From contig JANYDK010000094.1 in NCBI GenBank assembly GCA_025363655.1, positions 1 through 64,000 of the forward strand: 64,000 nucleotides of DNA. Direction: 5' to 3'. The stretch is from Deltaproteobacteria bacterium. Lineage in GTDB: Bacteria > Myxococcota_A > Polyangia > Polyangiales > JADJMO01. The first letter of the stretch is position 1. Every line of letters begins with the position of its first letter. The position numbers and the translations under genes are program-made. A model generated the notes under the pieces. The model saw only the letters and a program-made list of their open reading frames with translations. It ran no database searches and was not told the origin of the DNA. This document shows, piece after piece, positions 1 through 7,088 of this stretch.

Positions 1-2
1 GC

Positions 3-299
3 GCGCAGCAGGAGCTAGCGCACTCCGTCGCGCTCCAGGACGGCGATCGGCCCGTCATCGGGCTGGATTGCGAAGACCTCGCCTCGATCATGGTGTCCCA
101 GGACGTGGAAAACGAGGCGTTGGGTCAAGCGCGCATGTCCCGCCATTTCCGCAGCCGAGGTTCGCCTCGATCTCGGATGTCCCGGGACCTAGAAAGCGAG
201 GCGGCGCCTCGATCTCGGATGTCTTGGGACCTAGAAAACGAGGCGGCGCCTCAATCTCGGATGTCTTGGGACATCCAGCAGCGAGCGATCGCCGAATGA
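3..299 (+). CDS. 3' end of an unidentified gene, running off the left edge and into repeats
   Basis: An open frame enters from the window edge in frame 3 and stops at 297-299, 7 bp from the end of the convergent sterol-reductase gene. Its first 30 codons end almost always in G or C, as real genes here do, and read as normal protein (…VIGLDCEDLASIM). From codon 27 on, the frame consists of 14-residue repeats around the core SRMSWDLENEAA, with weaker third-position GC bias. The repeat period is 42 bp, so copy-number changes keep the frame. I infer that the 3' end of the gene was extended by tandem duplication. The N-terminal part lies outside the window and the family is not recognised. Confidence 0.45.
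   Translation, partial: AQQELAHSVALQDGDRPVIGLDCEDLASIMVSQDVENEALGQARMSRHFRSRGSPRSRMSRDLESEAAPRSRMSWDLENEAAPQSRMSWDIQQRAIAE
80..288. repeat. Tandem array A: five 42-bp units with terminal inverted repeats
   Basis: Units start at 80, 122 (41 bp, diverged), 163, 205 and 247. Units 3 and 4 are nearly identical. A typical unit opens with CGCCTCG and closes with CGAGGCG, so each can fold into a hairpin, and unit 3 also holds TCCCGGGA. The array lies inside the 3' end of the partial upstream frame. No spacers are present, so this is not a CRISPR array. Confidence 0.85.
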
Positions 300-306
300 C
301 TCGGGC

Positions 307-1467
307 TCAGTACAGGCCGGGGATGATCTTGTACGGCACCTTGTGGCAGTACTCCTGCCAGAGCGCGCCGTATTTGGCCGCGCAGCGCCGGTCGTCATCG
401 GCCTGCCGAGGGAAGAGCAGCGCGACGTAGTAGAGCGGGTAGAGCCAGGCCACCGGGTCGAGCAGCCGGCCGAGCGAGAGGGTGATCCCCGTGGCCATCA
501 AGATTTCGCCGAGGTAGTTGATGTGGCGCGACAGGCGCCAGAAGCCGCTGCAAAGAAGCGACCGCGTGCCGTCGGTGACCGCCTCGGGCGCGATGAGCCC
601 GAGCAGCTTTGCGTCGGGCCGGGTCTTGAACAGGAACTTCTGCAGGTTCGCCCCACGCGAGAGCGCCCAGCCCGAGAAGAACACCAGCGCCGAGACCACC
701 AGCAGCGGCGCAGGGGTATGTAGATAGGTGGCGTCGGCCGCCGACCAGAGCCCGACGCAGTAGAAGAACGGGTAAAACGTCAGGCATCCCCAGCCGAGCT
801 TGAAGCCGGTCCGTTCGGCCACGAAATCGTAGGTGTAGAGGTGCACCCGCTCGAAGAACAGGTATTCGCAGAGGAAGAACGAGAACAGGCCGACGTACAG
901 CGCGACGCCGAGCGACGCGTCGCCGGGATGAGTGAGCACGTGATGGGCGGCGAACGACAGGATGTTCAGCTCGAGCATCACCGCGCCCACCAGGTACAGC
1001 CACATCTTGGCGTCGACCCGGCCGTCGCCCCACTGCGGGTTGGCCAGCCGCCCCAGGTAGAGATCGGCCGGCAACGACTTGCCCGTCGAGGGCGCTGGCA
1101 GCACGATCGCCAGCGTGAACACCAGGCCGAAGGTGCAGGCGCCTGCGAGCGACGCCCACCGCTGCGACCAGAAGTAGTCCCACGGGACAAGACCCTTCGC
1201 GCACGCGGCCGCCCAGAGCCCCAGCGTCACCCACAGCACCAACAGACCGTTGAGCCGGTAGCGCAGCGGCTCGCCCGTGGCCTCGTCGACCACGTAGCCC
1301 GAGACCTTGCGAGCCGGCAAAATCAGGTGCAGCGCCAGCACCAGCGCGTACACCACCCAGGGCGCGAAGAAGCCGAGCGCTGCTCCGCCCGTGCCGCCCG
1401 CGCCGCCGCCCGCTGCGGGTGGGCGCACCACGTCCGCGAAGTCCGCGAAGTCCCCGAAGTCCGTCAT
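307..1467 (-). CDS. ERG4/ERG24-family sterol reductase-like membrane protein
   Basis: The 386-residue, multi-membrane-spanning protein has the C-terminal signature of the ERG4/ERG24 family (sterol C-14 and C-24(28) reductases, lamin B receptor). The segment SRHINYLGEILMA and the ending KYGALWQEYCHKVPYKIIPG match the NADPH-binding C-terminal half of these enzymes. Family knowledge gives reduction of a sterol double bond in a membrane. The exact bond cannot be told from sequence. The chosen ATG overlaps the stop of the upstream SDR gene (ATGA), so the two are probably co-transcribed and translationally coupled. Some myxobacteria make sterols, which fits, but no other sterol gene is visible here. 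A related isoprenoid reductase role remains possible. Confidence 0.8.
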   Translation of the reverse strand: MTDFGDFADFADVVRPPAAGGGAGGTGGAALGFFAPWVVYALVLALHLILPARKVSGYVVDEATGEPLRYRLNGLLVLWVTLGLWAAACAKGLVPWDYFWSQRWASLAGACTFGLVFTLAIVLPAPSTGKSLPADLYLGRLANPQWGDGRVDAKMWLYLVGAVMLELNILSFAAHHVLTHPGDASLGVALYVGLFSFFLCEYLFFERVHLYTYDFVAERTGFKLGWGCLTFYPFFYCVGLWSAADATYLHTPAPLLVVSALVFFSGWALSRGANLQKFLFKTRPDAKLLGLIAPEAVTDGTRSLLCSGFWRLSRHINYLGEILMATGITLSLGRLLDPVAWLYPLYYVALLFPRQADDDRRCAAKYGALWQEYCHKVPYKIIPGLY

Positions 1468-2258
1468 GTGAGATTCTTCGTCGCGGCCTTCATCAAAGAG
1501 ACCGCGGTTGCCCGAGGAAATAGCCGCCCGACGAGGACGCTGGCCAGCTTGTTGACGACGCCCGGCACGATGAGCGGGCCGTGGCCCAGGGCCGCGAGGG
1601 TCTGCTCGGCGACGCGGTCGGCGTCGAGCGTGCCGGGCGCGTCTTTCTTGGCGCTCTGCTGGTAGCCAGGCGTCCTGATGGCGCCTGCGCACGAGACGAC
1701 GACGTCGACGCCCTTCGGCCGCAGCTCGCCCCAGAGGCTCTCGCCGAGCACCCGGATGAACGCCTTGCTCGCTGCGTAGGTGGCAATTCGCGGTGAGCCT
1801 TGGAAGCCGGCGAGTGACGACATCAGCACTACGCCGCCGCGACCTCTTGCCACCATCCCTGGCGCCAGACCGTGGGCGAACGAGAGCGGCCCGCGGACGT
1901 TGACGTCGATGACCCGCAGCAGCTCGTCGAGCGGCCGATCGAGCAGCGGGCCCACCGGCGCGTAGGCCGCGTTGTAGACCGCCACGCCCACCTCGAGCCC
2001 GGCGGTTTCGCGGAGGATGACCTCCATGAACGAGGGCTCGGCGAGATCGCAGGCCACCGTCTTGATGTCGACGCCCCGCTCGGCCCTCAGCTTGGCCGCC
2101 AACGCGTCGAGCAGCGCCGGCCGGCGCGCGACCAGCACCAGGTTCTGCCCCCGCATCGCGAGCGCCTCTGCAAAGGCGGCCCCGAGCCCCTCTGACGCCC
2201 CGGCGATCACTGCCCACGGACCGTAGCGCTTCGGAAATGGTGTCTGCACGGCGGGCAT
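1464..2258 (-). CDS. Short-chain dehydrogenase/reductase (SDR)
   Basis: A 264-residue Rossmann-fold oxidoreductase. The nucleotide-binding loop is GASEGLGAAFAEAL near the N-terminus, NVRG follows mid-protein, the catalytic Ser lies in VLMSSLAG, and the Tyr-Lys pair is YAASK. The start at MPAVQTPF was chosen because the SDR fold begins about 15 residues later; the longer open frame upstream overlaps the divergent gene. The stop overlaps the start of the sterol-reductase-like gene by 4 bp, suggesting action on the same lipid or sterol substrate, for example as a 3-keto or 17-beta-hydroxysteroid type enzyme. This substrate link is inference from context. Confidence 0.85.
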   Translation of the reverse strand: MPAVQTPFPKRYGPWAVIAGASEGLGAAFAEALAMRGQNLVLVARRPALLDALAAKLRAERGVDIKTVACDLAEPSFMEVILRETAGLEVGVAVYNAAYAPVGPLLDRPLDELLRVIDVNVRGPLSFAHGLAPGMVARGRGGVVLMSSLAGFQGSPRIATYAASKAFIRVLGESLWGELRPKGVDVVVSCAGAIRTPGYQQSAKKDAPGTLDADRVAEQTLAALGHGPLIVPGVVNKLASVLVGRLFPRATAVSLMKAATKNLT

Positions 2259-2273
2259 CGTACCCTCGGCGCC

Positions 2274-2915
2274 ATGTCGATGCTCACTCCGTGCACAGCC
2301 TGCGGGAGGCACGTTCGGAGCGGCGCGGCGGCTTGCCCCTTCTGCGACGCGCCGCTCGTCTACGACGAGATCGTGTACGACGAGATCGAGCGCATGCGAC
2401 CCCGCGTGGTCTCGCGGTCGGCGCGCAACGCACTTCTCACCGCGGTCACCGCGGCGGGCGGCACCCTCGCGCTCAGGCTGATGGCAGGGTGCTTCCCGGT
2501 CTACGGCGGCCCGCCGGTCCACACCCACGAGCCTCCTCCGGCAGACGGCACGCCCTGCGAGGACGGAAGTGAGTCGGTGTGGGTCGAGGGTCACTGCGGC
2601 AAGCCATGCAAGACGTCGGGCGACTGCGACGCCGGCACCGCGGGGTGGGCGTCGTGCATCGCGGCGCGCAACATCCAGGGCAGCTACTGCTGGGATCCTC
2701 ACGATTGCACGAGCGACGAGGACTGCGCGCTCGGGCTCGTGTGCGCGCCCTGGAAGTGCAACCCCGAGCAGCTGCAGGCCGGCTGCGTCGACAAGCCCGA
2801 CCAGCGCCTCTGCTTCGCACCGTCGCCCGCTGCCGTCGGCGTGCCGCGTCCGCCGAAGGCCCTCCCCGCGGCGTCGTCCTCCGCGTCGTCGGCCCCCAGC
2901 ACCTCGGGAAACTGA
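2274..2915 (+). CDS. Zinc-ribbon plus Cys-rich envelope protein, hypothetical
   Basis: A 213-residue protein with an unusual order. A CxxC…CxxC zinc ribbon (CTACGRHV…CPFC) is at residues 7-25, followed by a hydrophobic stretch around residues 50-70 that ends in LMAGC, which resembles a lipobox. After that comes a Cys-rich region with repeated C-D/E spacing (CKTSGDCDAG, CTSDEDCALGLVC) typical of secreted myxobacterial proteins, and a Pro/Ala/Ser tail. If the hydrophobic stretch spans the membrane, the ribbon would be cytoplasmic and the Cys-rich part periplasmic. It starts only 15 bp from the divergent SDR gene, so promoters must overlap coding sequence. Function unknown. Confidence 0.65.
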   Translation: MSMLTPCTACGRHVRSGAAACPFCDAPLVYDEIVYDEIERMRPRVVSRSARNALLTAVTAAGGTLALRLMAGCFPVYGGPPVHTHEPPPADGTPCEDGSESVWVEGHCGKPCKTSGDCDAGTAGWASCIAARNIQGSYCWDPHDCTSDEDCALGLVCAPWKCNPEQLQAGCVDKPDQRLCFAPSPAAVGVPRPPKALPAASSSASSAPSTSGN

Positions 2916-2940
2916 AAGGCGGACGGGTAGAGGGATGGGG

Positions 2941-3150
2941 CGTTGACCGGTTCGACGTGGACGTTGAACGGTTCGACGTCGACGTTGGATGGGGCAACGC
3001 GGACGTTGGAATTTTCAATGCGGGCGTTGGATTTTTCAACGTCGACGTTGGATGACTCATCGCCCATGTCGATCGTTTCGACGCGCGCGTAGGGATTTTC
3101 AACGTGCGCGTCGATAGACCAGGAGATGGCGTTGAATGACCGAGAGCCGA
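2941..3150. repeat. Tandem array B: ten degenerate 21-bp units
   Basis: Ten consecutive 21-bp units begin at 2941 and repeat exactly in phase up to 3150. Most start CGTTG and carry a central TTCGACG or TTCAACG. Units 1 and 2 are close to palindromic (CGTTGAAC-G-GTTCGACG). The array lies 25 bp after the stop of the zinc-ribbon gene. All frames stay open because 21 is divisible by 3, giving heptad-like translations on the minus strand (SNVDVEK…), but no start, ribosome site or codon bias supports a gene. Confidence 0.8.
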
Positions 3151-3403
3151 GGTGAACGACGGATCACTTCGCCTACGAGCCGCACGTCGCCGAAGTCGCG
3201 GGTGCGGCAACGCGTGCAACGGCGTCGACGAGGTGAGCGCGCGGCACGACGAACGACGAGTTCCGCTGGCTGAATGCGTCGCGGTCGCCCTACGGCTGAG
3301 GTGATGGATCACAACCGGCCGCCAAGTTGCTTCGGAGCCAGGGGAAATTCGTGACCGATGCTTTCCGTTGCGTTCTTGCCAAGCGTGGGATCGATGGTGG
3401 TGT
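3151..3403. other. Intergenic stretch without recognised feature
   Basis: Between array B and the antitoxin promoter no open frame with coding character or RNA fold was found. Base composition becomes visibly less GC-rich towards the antitoxin, which suits a boundary of acquired DNA. Confidence 0.4.
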
Positions 3404-3432
3404 TTATCTATCTGTAGCCATCTGCTGCAGAT
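3404..3432 (+). promoter_or_regulatory. Candidate promoter and operator of the antitoxin gene
   Basis: A perfect odd palindrome ATCTGC-T-GCAGAT spans 3420-3432, 29 bp before the antitoxin start, and a lone ATCTG half-site lies just upstream at 3410-3414. The AT-rich TTTATCTA immediately before it could be the -10 element. Phd-type antitoxins usually repress their own operon by binding such sites. Assignment is by position and symmetry only. Confidence 0.5.
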
Positions 3433-3461
3433 TGGGCGCACGTCGAAAGGGGACCGCTGCC

Positions 3462-3653
3462 ATGTCCGAGGAAGTGAAGAGCGCGTGCGCGGAGCGCACG
3501 GTCCGTCGGAGCGATTTTCTCAAAGACCCTGGCGCGACCTTGAAACGAGCGGAGCGCGAAGGCCCGGTCGTCGTCCGTGATTCCGCCGGATGCGTTCGAG
3601 CCGTGGTGAGCGTACCGACCAAGTCGCTCCTGAGCCGCAGCGACGACGAGTGA
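3462..3653 (+). CDS. Phd/YefM-like antitoxin
   Basis: A 63-residue protein whose middle (RRSDFLKDPGATLKRAEREG, then PVVVRDSAGCVRAVVSVP) fits the Phd/YefM antitoxin fold: a short N-terminal DNA-binding segment, a helix, then the beta-hairpin PVVV…G…RAVVSV. Start chosen at the ATG after a good ribosome site (GAAAGGGG). Its stop overlaps a GTG (GTGA) that opens the next frame, the coupling typical of toxin-antitoxin pairs. It lies beside a type I restriction operon, a common setting. The family is clear enough, but the partner is not a recognised toxin. Confidence 0.7.
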   Translation: MSEEVKSACAERTVRRSDFLKDPGATLKRAEREGPVVVRDSAGCVRAVVSVPTKSLLSRSDDE

Positions 3654-4160
3654 GCGAGGGCGACGACGTTCCCGTGACCGACCATCCCGCGGTCGATCAC
3701 CTGCGGTTGTGGCTCGAAGCCCAATGCGCGTGCACCTTCGCGAACAAACTATCCGGCACGCGGCGACTCGTCGCTCTCATGCACCTCGCGACACCTCTGG
3801 ACGCGGTCGGTAAGTTCGCCGTCCTCGTGTTCTATCAAGTTCGGACCGACGCTGAGATCGTCGATACGATCCGGTCGCTGCTCAGCGAACCGCGCTACGA
3901 AGGAGCTCACGGCGACGCTGTCCGGCCATCCACCCGACGACATGTATCGCTTTCGTCTCGCTGCGTTTGGTCTGCCGAAGGTCGCCGTTGGTCCGGAGTT
4001 CCCGGACGAGCTCCATGGCCGGCCGCCTTCGCCCTCACCTGCAAATCGCCGAGCACGCTCTCGATCTGCTCGAGCGCCGACCTCAAGTCCTCCGCGATCT
4101 CCGCCGCCAGAACGTGCGGCTCGGGAAGCTTCGCTGAATCCTCCAGCGACTCGTCCTTGA
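3650..4160 (+). pseudogene. Antitoxin partner, apparently frameshifted and truncated
   Basis: The frame opens at GTG 3650, overlapping the antitoxin stop, and reads plausible protein to about 3900 (…TIRSLLSEPRYE). It then degenerates, while the next frame becomes protein-like from the same point (ELTATLSGHPPDDMYRFRLA, then AFGLPKVAVGPEF). Removing one G near 3901-3903 joins the two smoothly, giving about 125 residues. Beyond about 4020 the frame is antisense to hsdM and looks spurious. I infer a one-base insertion plus loss of the true 3' end. The protein family is not recognised, so calling it a toxin rests on context alone. Confidence 0.4.
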
Positions 4161-5535
4161 GCCAGAAGATGTCGAGACTGACCTTGTCTCGTGCGATGAG
4201 CTCGTCGTACTTGAACGCTCGCCACCGCCCTTCGGGATTCTTCTTCTCATCCCAAAGCGCCTTCCGCTGATTGCGATTCTCGGGGTTGTAGCAGCTCACG
4301 AACTCGTCGAGGTCGGCGCGCTTCATGCGCCGCTCCTTGAGCGTGAACTCCATGTTCGTGCGCAGGTCGTAGTACCAGACCTTCTTCGTCCACGGCTCCT
4401 TGGCACCAGGCTTGCGGTCGAAGAAGACGACGTTCGCCTTCACGCCCTGCGCGTAGAAGATGCCGGTCGGCAAGCGCAAGATCGTGTGCACCTCGCACTC
4501 GTGGAGGAGCTTGCGGCGGATCTTCTCGCCGGCGCCGCCCTCGAACAGCACGTTGTCGGGCAAGACGACGGCGGCGCGTCCGTGGATCTTCAGCAGCGAC
4601 TTCACGTGCTGCACGAAGTTGAGCTGCTTGTTGCTCGTCGTCGTCCAGAAGTCGGGCCGGTTGTAGGTGATCGACTCTTTGTCGGTCTCGCCCTCGTCGT
4701 TGACGATGGTGATGCTCGACTTCTTGCCGAACGGCGGGTTCGTCAGGACGACGTCGACGGTGTCCGAGGGCTCGTTCCGGAGGGAGTCGTCGGTGCGAAT
4801 GGGCGGCTGGCGTTTGTCGTCGTCCGGGCCGATGCCGTGGAGGAAGAGGTTCATCGCGCAGAGACGCGACACGCCATCGACGAGCTCGACCCCGCGGAGC
4901 GCCTCGTAGCGGAGCTTCTTCTTCTCGTTCTTGTCGAGCTTGTAGCGCTTCGGGTCGGCGAGATACGCGTGCGCCGACAGAAGAAACCCGCCCGTGCCGC
5001 ACGCCGGGTCGCCGATCACTTCGCCCGGCTTGGGCTGCACGCACTCGACGATGGCGTCGATGAGAGGCCGCGGCGTGAAGTACTGCCCCGCGCCGCCCTT
5101 CACGTCTTGCGCGTTGCGTTCGAGGAGGCCTTCGTAGGCATCGCCCTTCACGTCGGAGGTCATCTCGAGCCACGACTCGTTGCCGATCAGATCGATGACC
5201 AGTCGTCGCAGCTTCGCCGGATCTTGGATCTTGTTCTGCGACTTGCGGAAGATGAGCCCCAGCATCCCTCCCTCTTCTCCGAGCTTCTTCAGCGTGTCGC
5301 GGTAGTGCTGTTCGAGCTTCACGCCCTCCATCTTCGGGTTGGCGAGATCACTCCAGCGGCAACCTTTGGGCACGGTCTGGTCTTCGCCGGTCAGCGCCGC
5401 ACGCTCGTCGGCCATCTTGAGGAAGAGCAGGAACGTGAGCTGCTCGAGGTAGTCCTGGTAGCTCAAGCCGTCGTCGCGGAGGACCTGGCAGTAGTTCCAC
5501 AGCTTCTTGACGATGCGCTCGCTCTGTTCGCTCAT
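3907..5535 (-). CDS. hsdM: Type I restriction-modification methyltransferase subunit
   Basis: A 542-residue N6-adenine methyltransferase subunit. It has the N-terminal helical HsdM domain (about 1-140), then GQYFTPRPLIDAIVE, the AdoMet-binding motif DPACGTGGF (176-184) and the catalytic NPPF (266-269). It modifies DNA as M2S1 and is part of the R2M2S1 nuclease. The ATG start overlaps the hsdS stop by 4 bp. Family-like sequence ends near residue 499 (…LEQIESVLGDLQ); the last ~43 residues are Arg/Pro/Asp-rich, unlike HsdM, and lie antisense to the damaged antitoxin partner. The original stop was probably lost in a rearrangement. Activity may still be intact because the core is complete. Confidence 0.95.
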   Translation of the reverse strand: MSEQSERIVKKLWNYCQVLRDDGLSYQDYLEQLTFLLFLKMADERAALTGEDQTVPKGCRWSDLANPKMEGVKLEQHYRDTLKKLGEEGGMLGLIFRKSQNKIQDPAKLRRLVIDLIGNESWLEMTSDVKGDAYEGLLERNAQDVKGGAGQYFTPRPLIDAIVECVQPKPGEVIGDPACGTGGFLLSAHAYLADPKRYKLDKNEKKKLRYEALRGVELVDGVSRLCAMNLFLHGIGPDDDKRQPPIRTDDSLRNEPSDTVDVVLTNPPFGKKSSITIVNDEGETDKESITYNRPDFWTTTSNKQLNFVQHVKSLLKIHGRAAVVLPDNVLFEGGAGEKIRRKLLHECEVHTILRLPTGIFYAQGVKANVVFFDRKPGAKEPWTKKVWYYDLRTNMEFTLKERRMKRADLDEFVSCYNPENRNQRKALWDEKKNPEGRWRAFKYDELIARDKVSLDIFWLKDESLEDSAKLPEPHVLAAEIAEDLRSALEQIESVLGDLQVRAKAAGHGARPGTPDQRRPSADQTQRDESDTCRRVDGRTASP

Positions 5536-7088
5536 TGGGACTTTCGCGCTCGGCGGGTGGTCTTCGGCGTCTCGGTGTTGGCGCGCTCAGCGCGAATGCG
5601 TCCGAGGAGCTTTTCGGCCGGTTCGTCGGTCGGGTCTTGGTCGACGAGCTTGCCCTCGAATGCCCATTTCAGAACTGCCTGGCGCAGACGCTTGATTCTC
5701 GCGCGCTCAGTCCCCACTTGCTTCTCAACGGCATCGGCGACCGAGAGCAGGCGCGCGGACTCTAGAACGATGCGTTCTTGCTCGGCGCTTGGTGGAAGCG
5801 GGAAGCGCGACTCTTTGAACTTCTCCAACGTCAAGTGGGCGATGTTCGTCGTAATCGAAGCGACCTTCTGAAACACGCGCATCCGAACGTGAGCACGAAA
5901 CACCAGCTGAGCGAACTCGGTCGCGGGTCCTCCCTCCACGGCTCGGAACCGATGAAGGGTCTTCTGAAAGCAGAGCCCCTCTATCCCGCCAAGGTAGATC
6001 GCGCTCTGTCCCACGAGGTGAGGCGACTGCCCTTCACTGACGAGAATGTCGCCCGGTCGCAACACGTACTTCTCGAAGTGTGCCTCGTCGAAGTCCATCT
6101 CCTCGACGTCGCCCAAGTCCACCCGGTCGTCCTTGATGTTCGCGACGCGAAGATATGGACGCGACCACCGGCCCGTGAGGTACTGCGGAGCCCGCTGCCG
6201 TCCCAAAAGAACATCGCCGACTTGATCGACGGATGCCCAACACCAGCCCTCAGGCAGCGGCGGCAGCCCCTTGGCCTCGGGCGCCTTCGGCTCCTCGTAC
6301 TTCGCCCTCCACTTCTCATCCTTCGGCGCTCTGCCAGCCGCCTTCATCTTCGCAAGCTCCGCCTCCTCCCAGCGCCGCCGCCGCTCGGAGAGGATGCGCT
6401 TCAGCAGCACGTCCGCCGACTCGAAGTCACGCTTCTCCGCTCGGGCCAGCGCGGCCTCGGTCGGCACGAGACGGCCTTCGACGGCGGCTTTGAGGACGGA
6501 CGCGCGGTACGCCTTCAGCTTGGCCTGCGCCGCTTTGAGCGACGCGACGGCGGCGTCGAGGCGGGAGAGGTAGTTGTCGAGCGCGTCGACGATTCGATTC
6601 TGTTCTCCAACTGGCGGCACGTTTACCGGCCATCCCGACAGAGCTTCTGCGCCAAGGTGATGAATACCGACTCCACGCGAGGCCTTGGCGAACTCGCCGA
6701 GCATCGCGTCCTTTAGAAAGTGTAAGTGGAAAAACCGCGCGAGCTCCTCACCTGCCCGTACCCGAATCAGCGTGTTCTGAAAGCAATGCAGTCCTGACGC
6801 GCTTGAGTATCGTGCTGGCTTCCCGACCTCTCCGGCGCTCCCCGATGCTTCGGACAAGAGGATGTCACCGTCACGAAGGCGGTAGGTCTCGACCTCCGTC
6901 GGATTGAAGTCCATTTCCTTCACGTCGGTGAGGTCGATGCCGTGCCAAGTTACGTTGGCAGCACGCAGATACGGGACCATGTTCGGGCCTGTGGCGCGTG
7001 CCGGCGACCGCTGACGGCCTAACCGCACCTCCGCGACCTCATCCAGACGAACGCGTGCCCAATGGGCGGGCGTTCCTTGCTCGCTCAT
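5532..7088 (-). CDS. hsdS: Type I restriction-modification specificity subunit
   Basis: A 518-residue HsdS with two target-recognition domains and central and C-terminal conserved helices. TRD1 runs from about 10 to 160 and is followed by the helix with LDAAVASLKAAQAKLKAYR. A charged linker (about 210-270) leads to TRD2 from about 280 to 440, and a second helix follows. The TRDs are recognisably alike: LGRQR (23-27 and 295-299), PYLR.AN (39-45, 311-317), EMDF (58-61, 330-333), LR.GDIL.SE (71-80, 343-352). Similar TRDs should read similar half-sites, giving a nearly symmetric split target. Four-bp overlaps with hsdR and hsdM tie the three genes into one operon. Confidence 0.95.
   Translation of the reverse strand: MSEQGTPAHWARVRLDEVAEVRLGRQRSPARATGPNMVPYLRAANVTWHGIDLTDVKEMDFNPTEVETYRLRDGDILLSEASGSAGEVGKPARYSSASGLHCFQNTLIRVRAGEELARFFHLHFLKDAMLGEFAKASRGVGIHHLGAEALSGWPVNVPPVGEQNRIVDALDNYLSRLDAAVASLKAAQAKLKAYRASVLKAAVEGRLVPTEAALARAEKRDFESADVLLKRILSERRRRWEEAELAKMKAAGRAPKDEKWRAKYEEPKAPEAKGLPPLPEGWCWASVDQVGDVLLGRQRAPQYLTGRWSRPYLRVANIKDDRVDLGDVEEMDFDEAHFEKYVLRPGDILVSEGQSPHLVGQSAIYLGGIEGLCFQKTLHRFRAVEGGPATEFAQLVFRAHVRMRVFQKVASITTNIAHLTLEKFKESRFPLPPSAEQERIVLESARLLSVADAVEKQVGTERARIKRLRQAVLKWAFEGKLVDQDPTDEPAEKLLGRIRAERANTETPKTTRRARKSQ

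Noticed and set aside
2699-3067. Minus-strand heptad-repeat protein over array B
   Set aside because: It overlaps the zinc-ribbon gene antisense, and its repeat is explained by the 21-bp DNA period.
3590-4270. Single continuous 226-codon gene downstream of the antitoxin
   Set aside because: Beyond about 3900 the frame loses coding character and runs antisense to hsdM; a frameshifted, shorter gene fits better.
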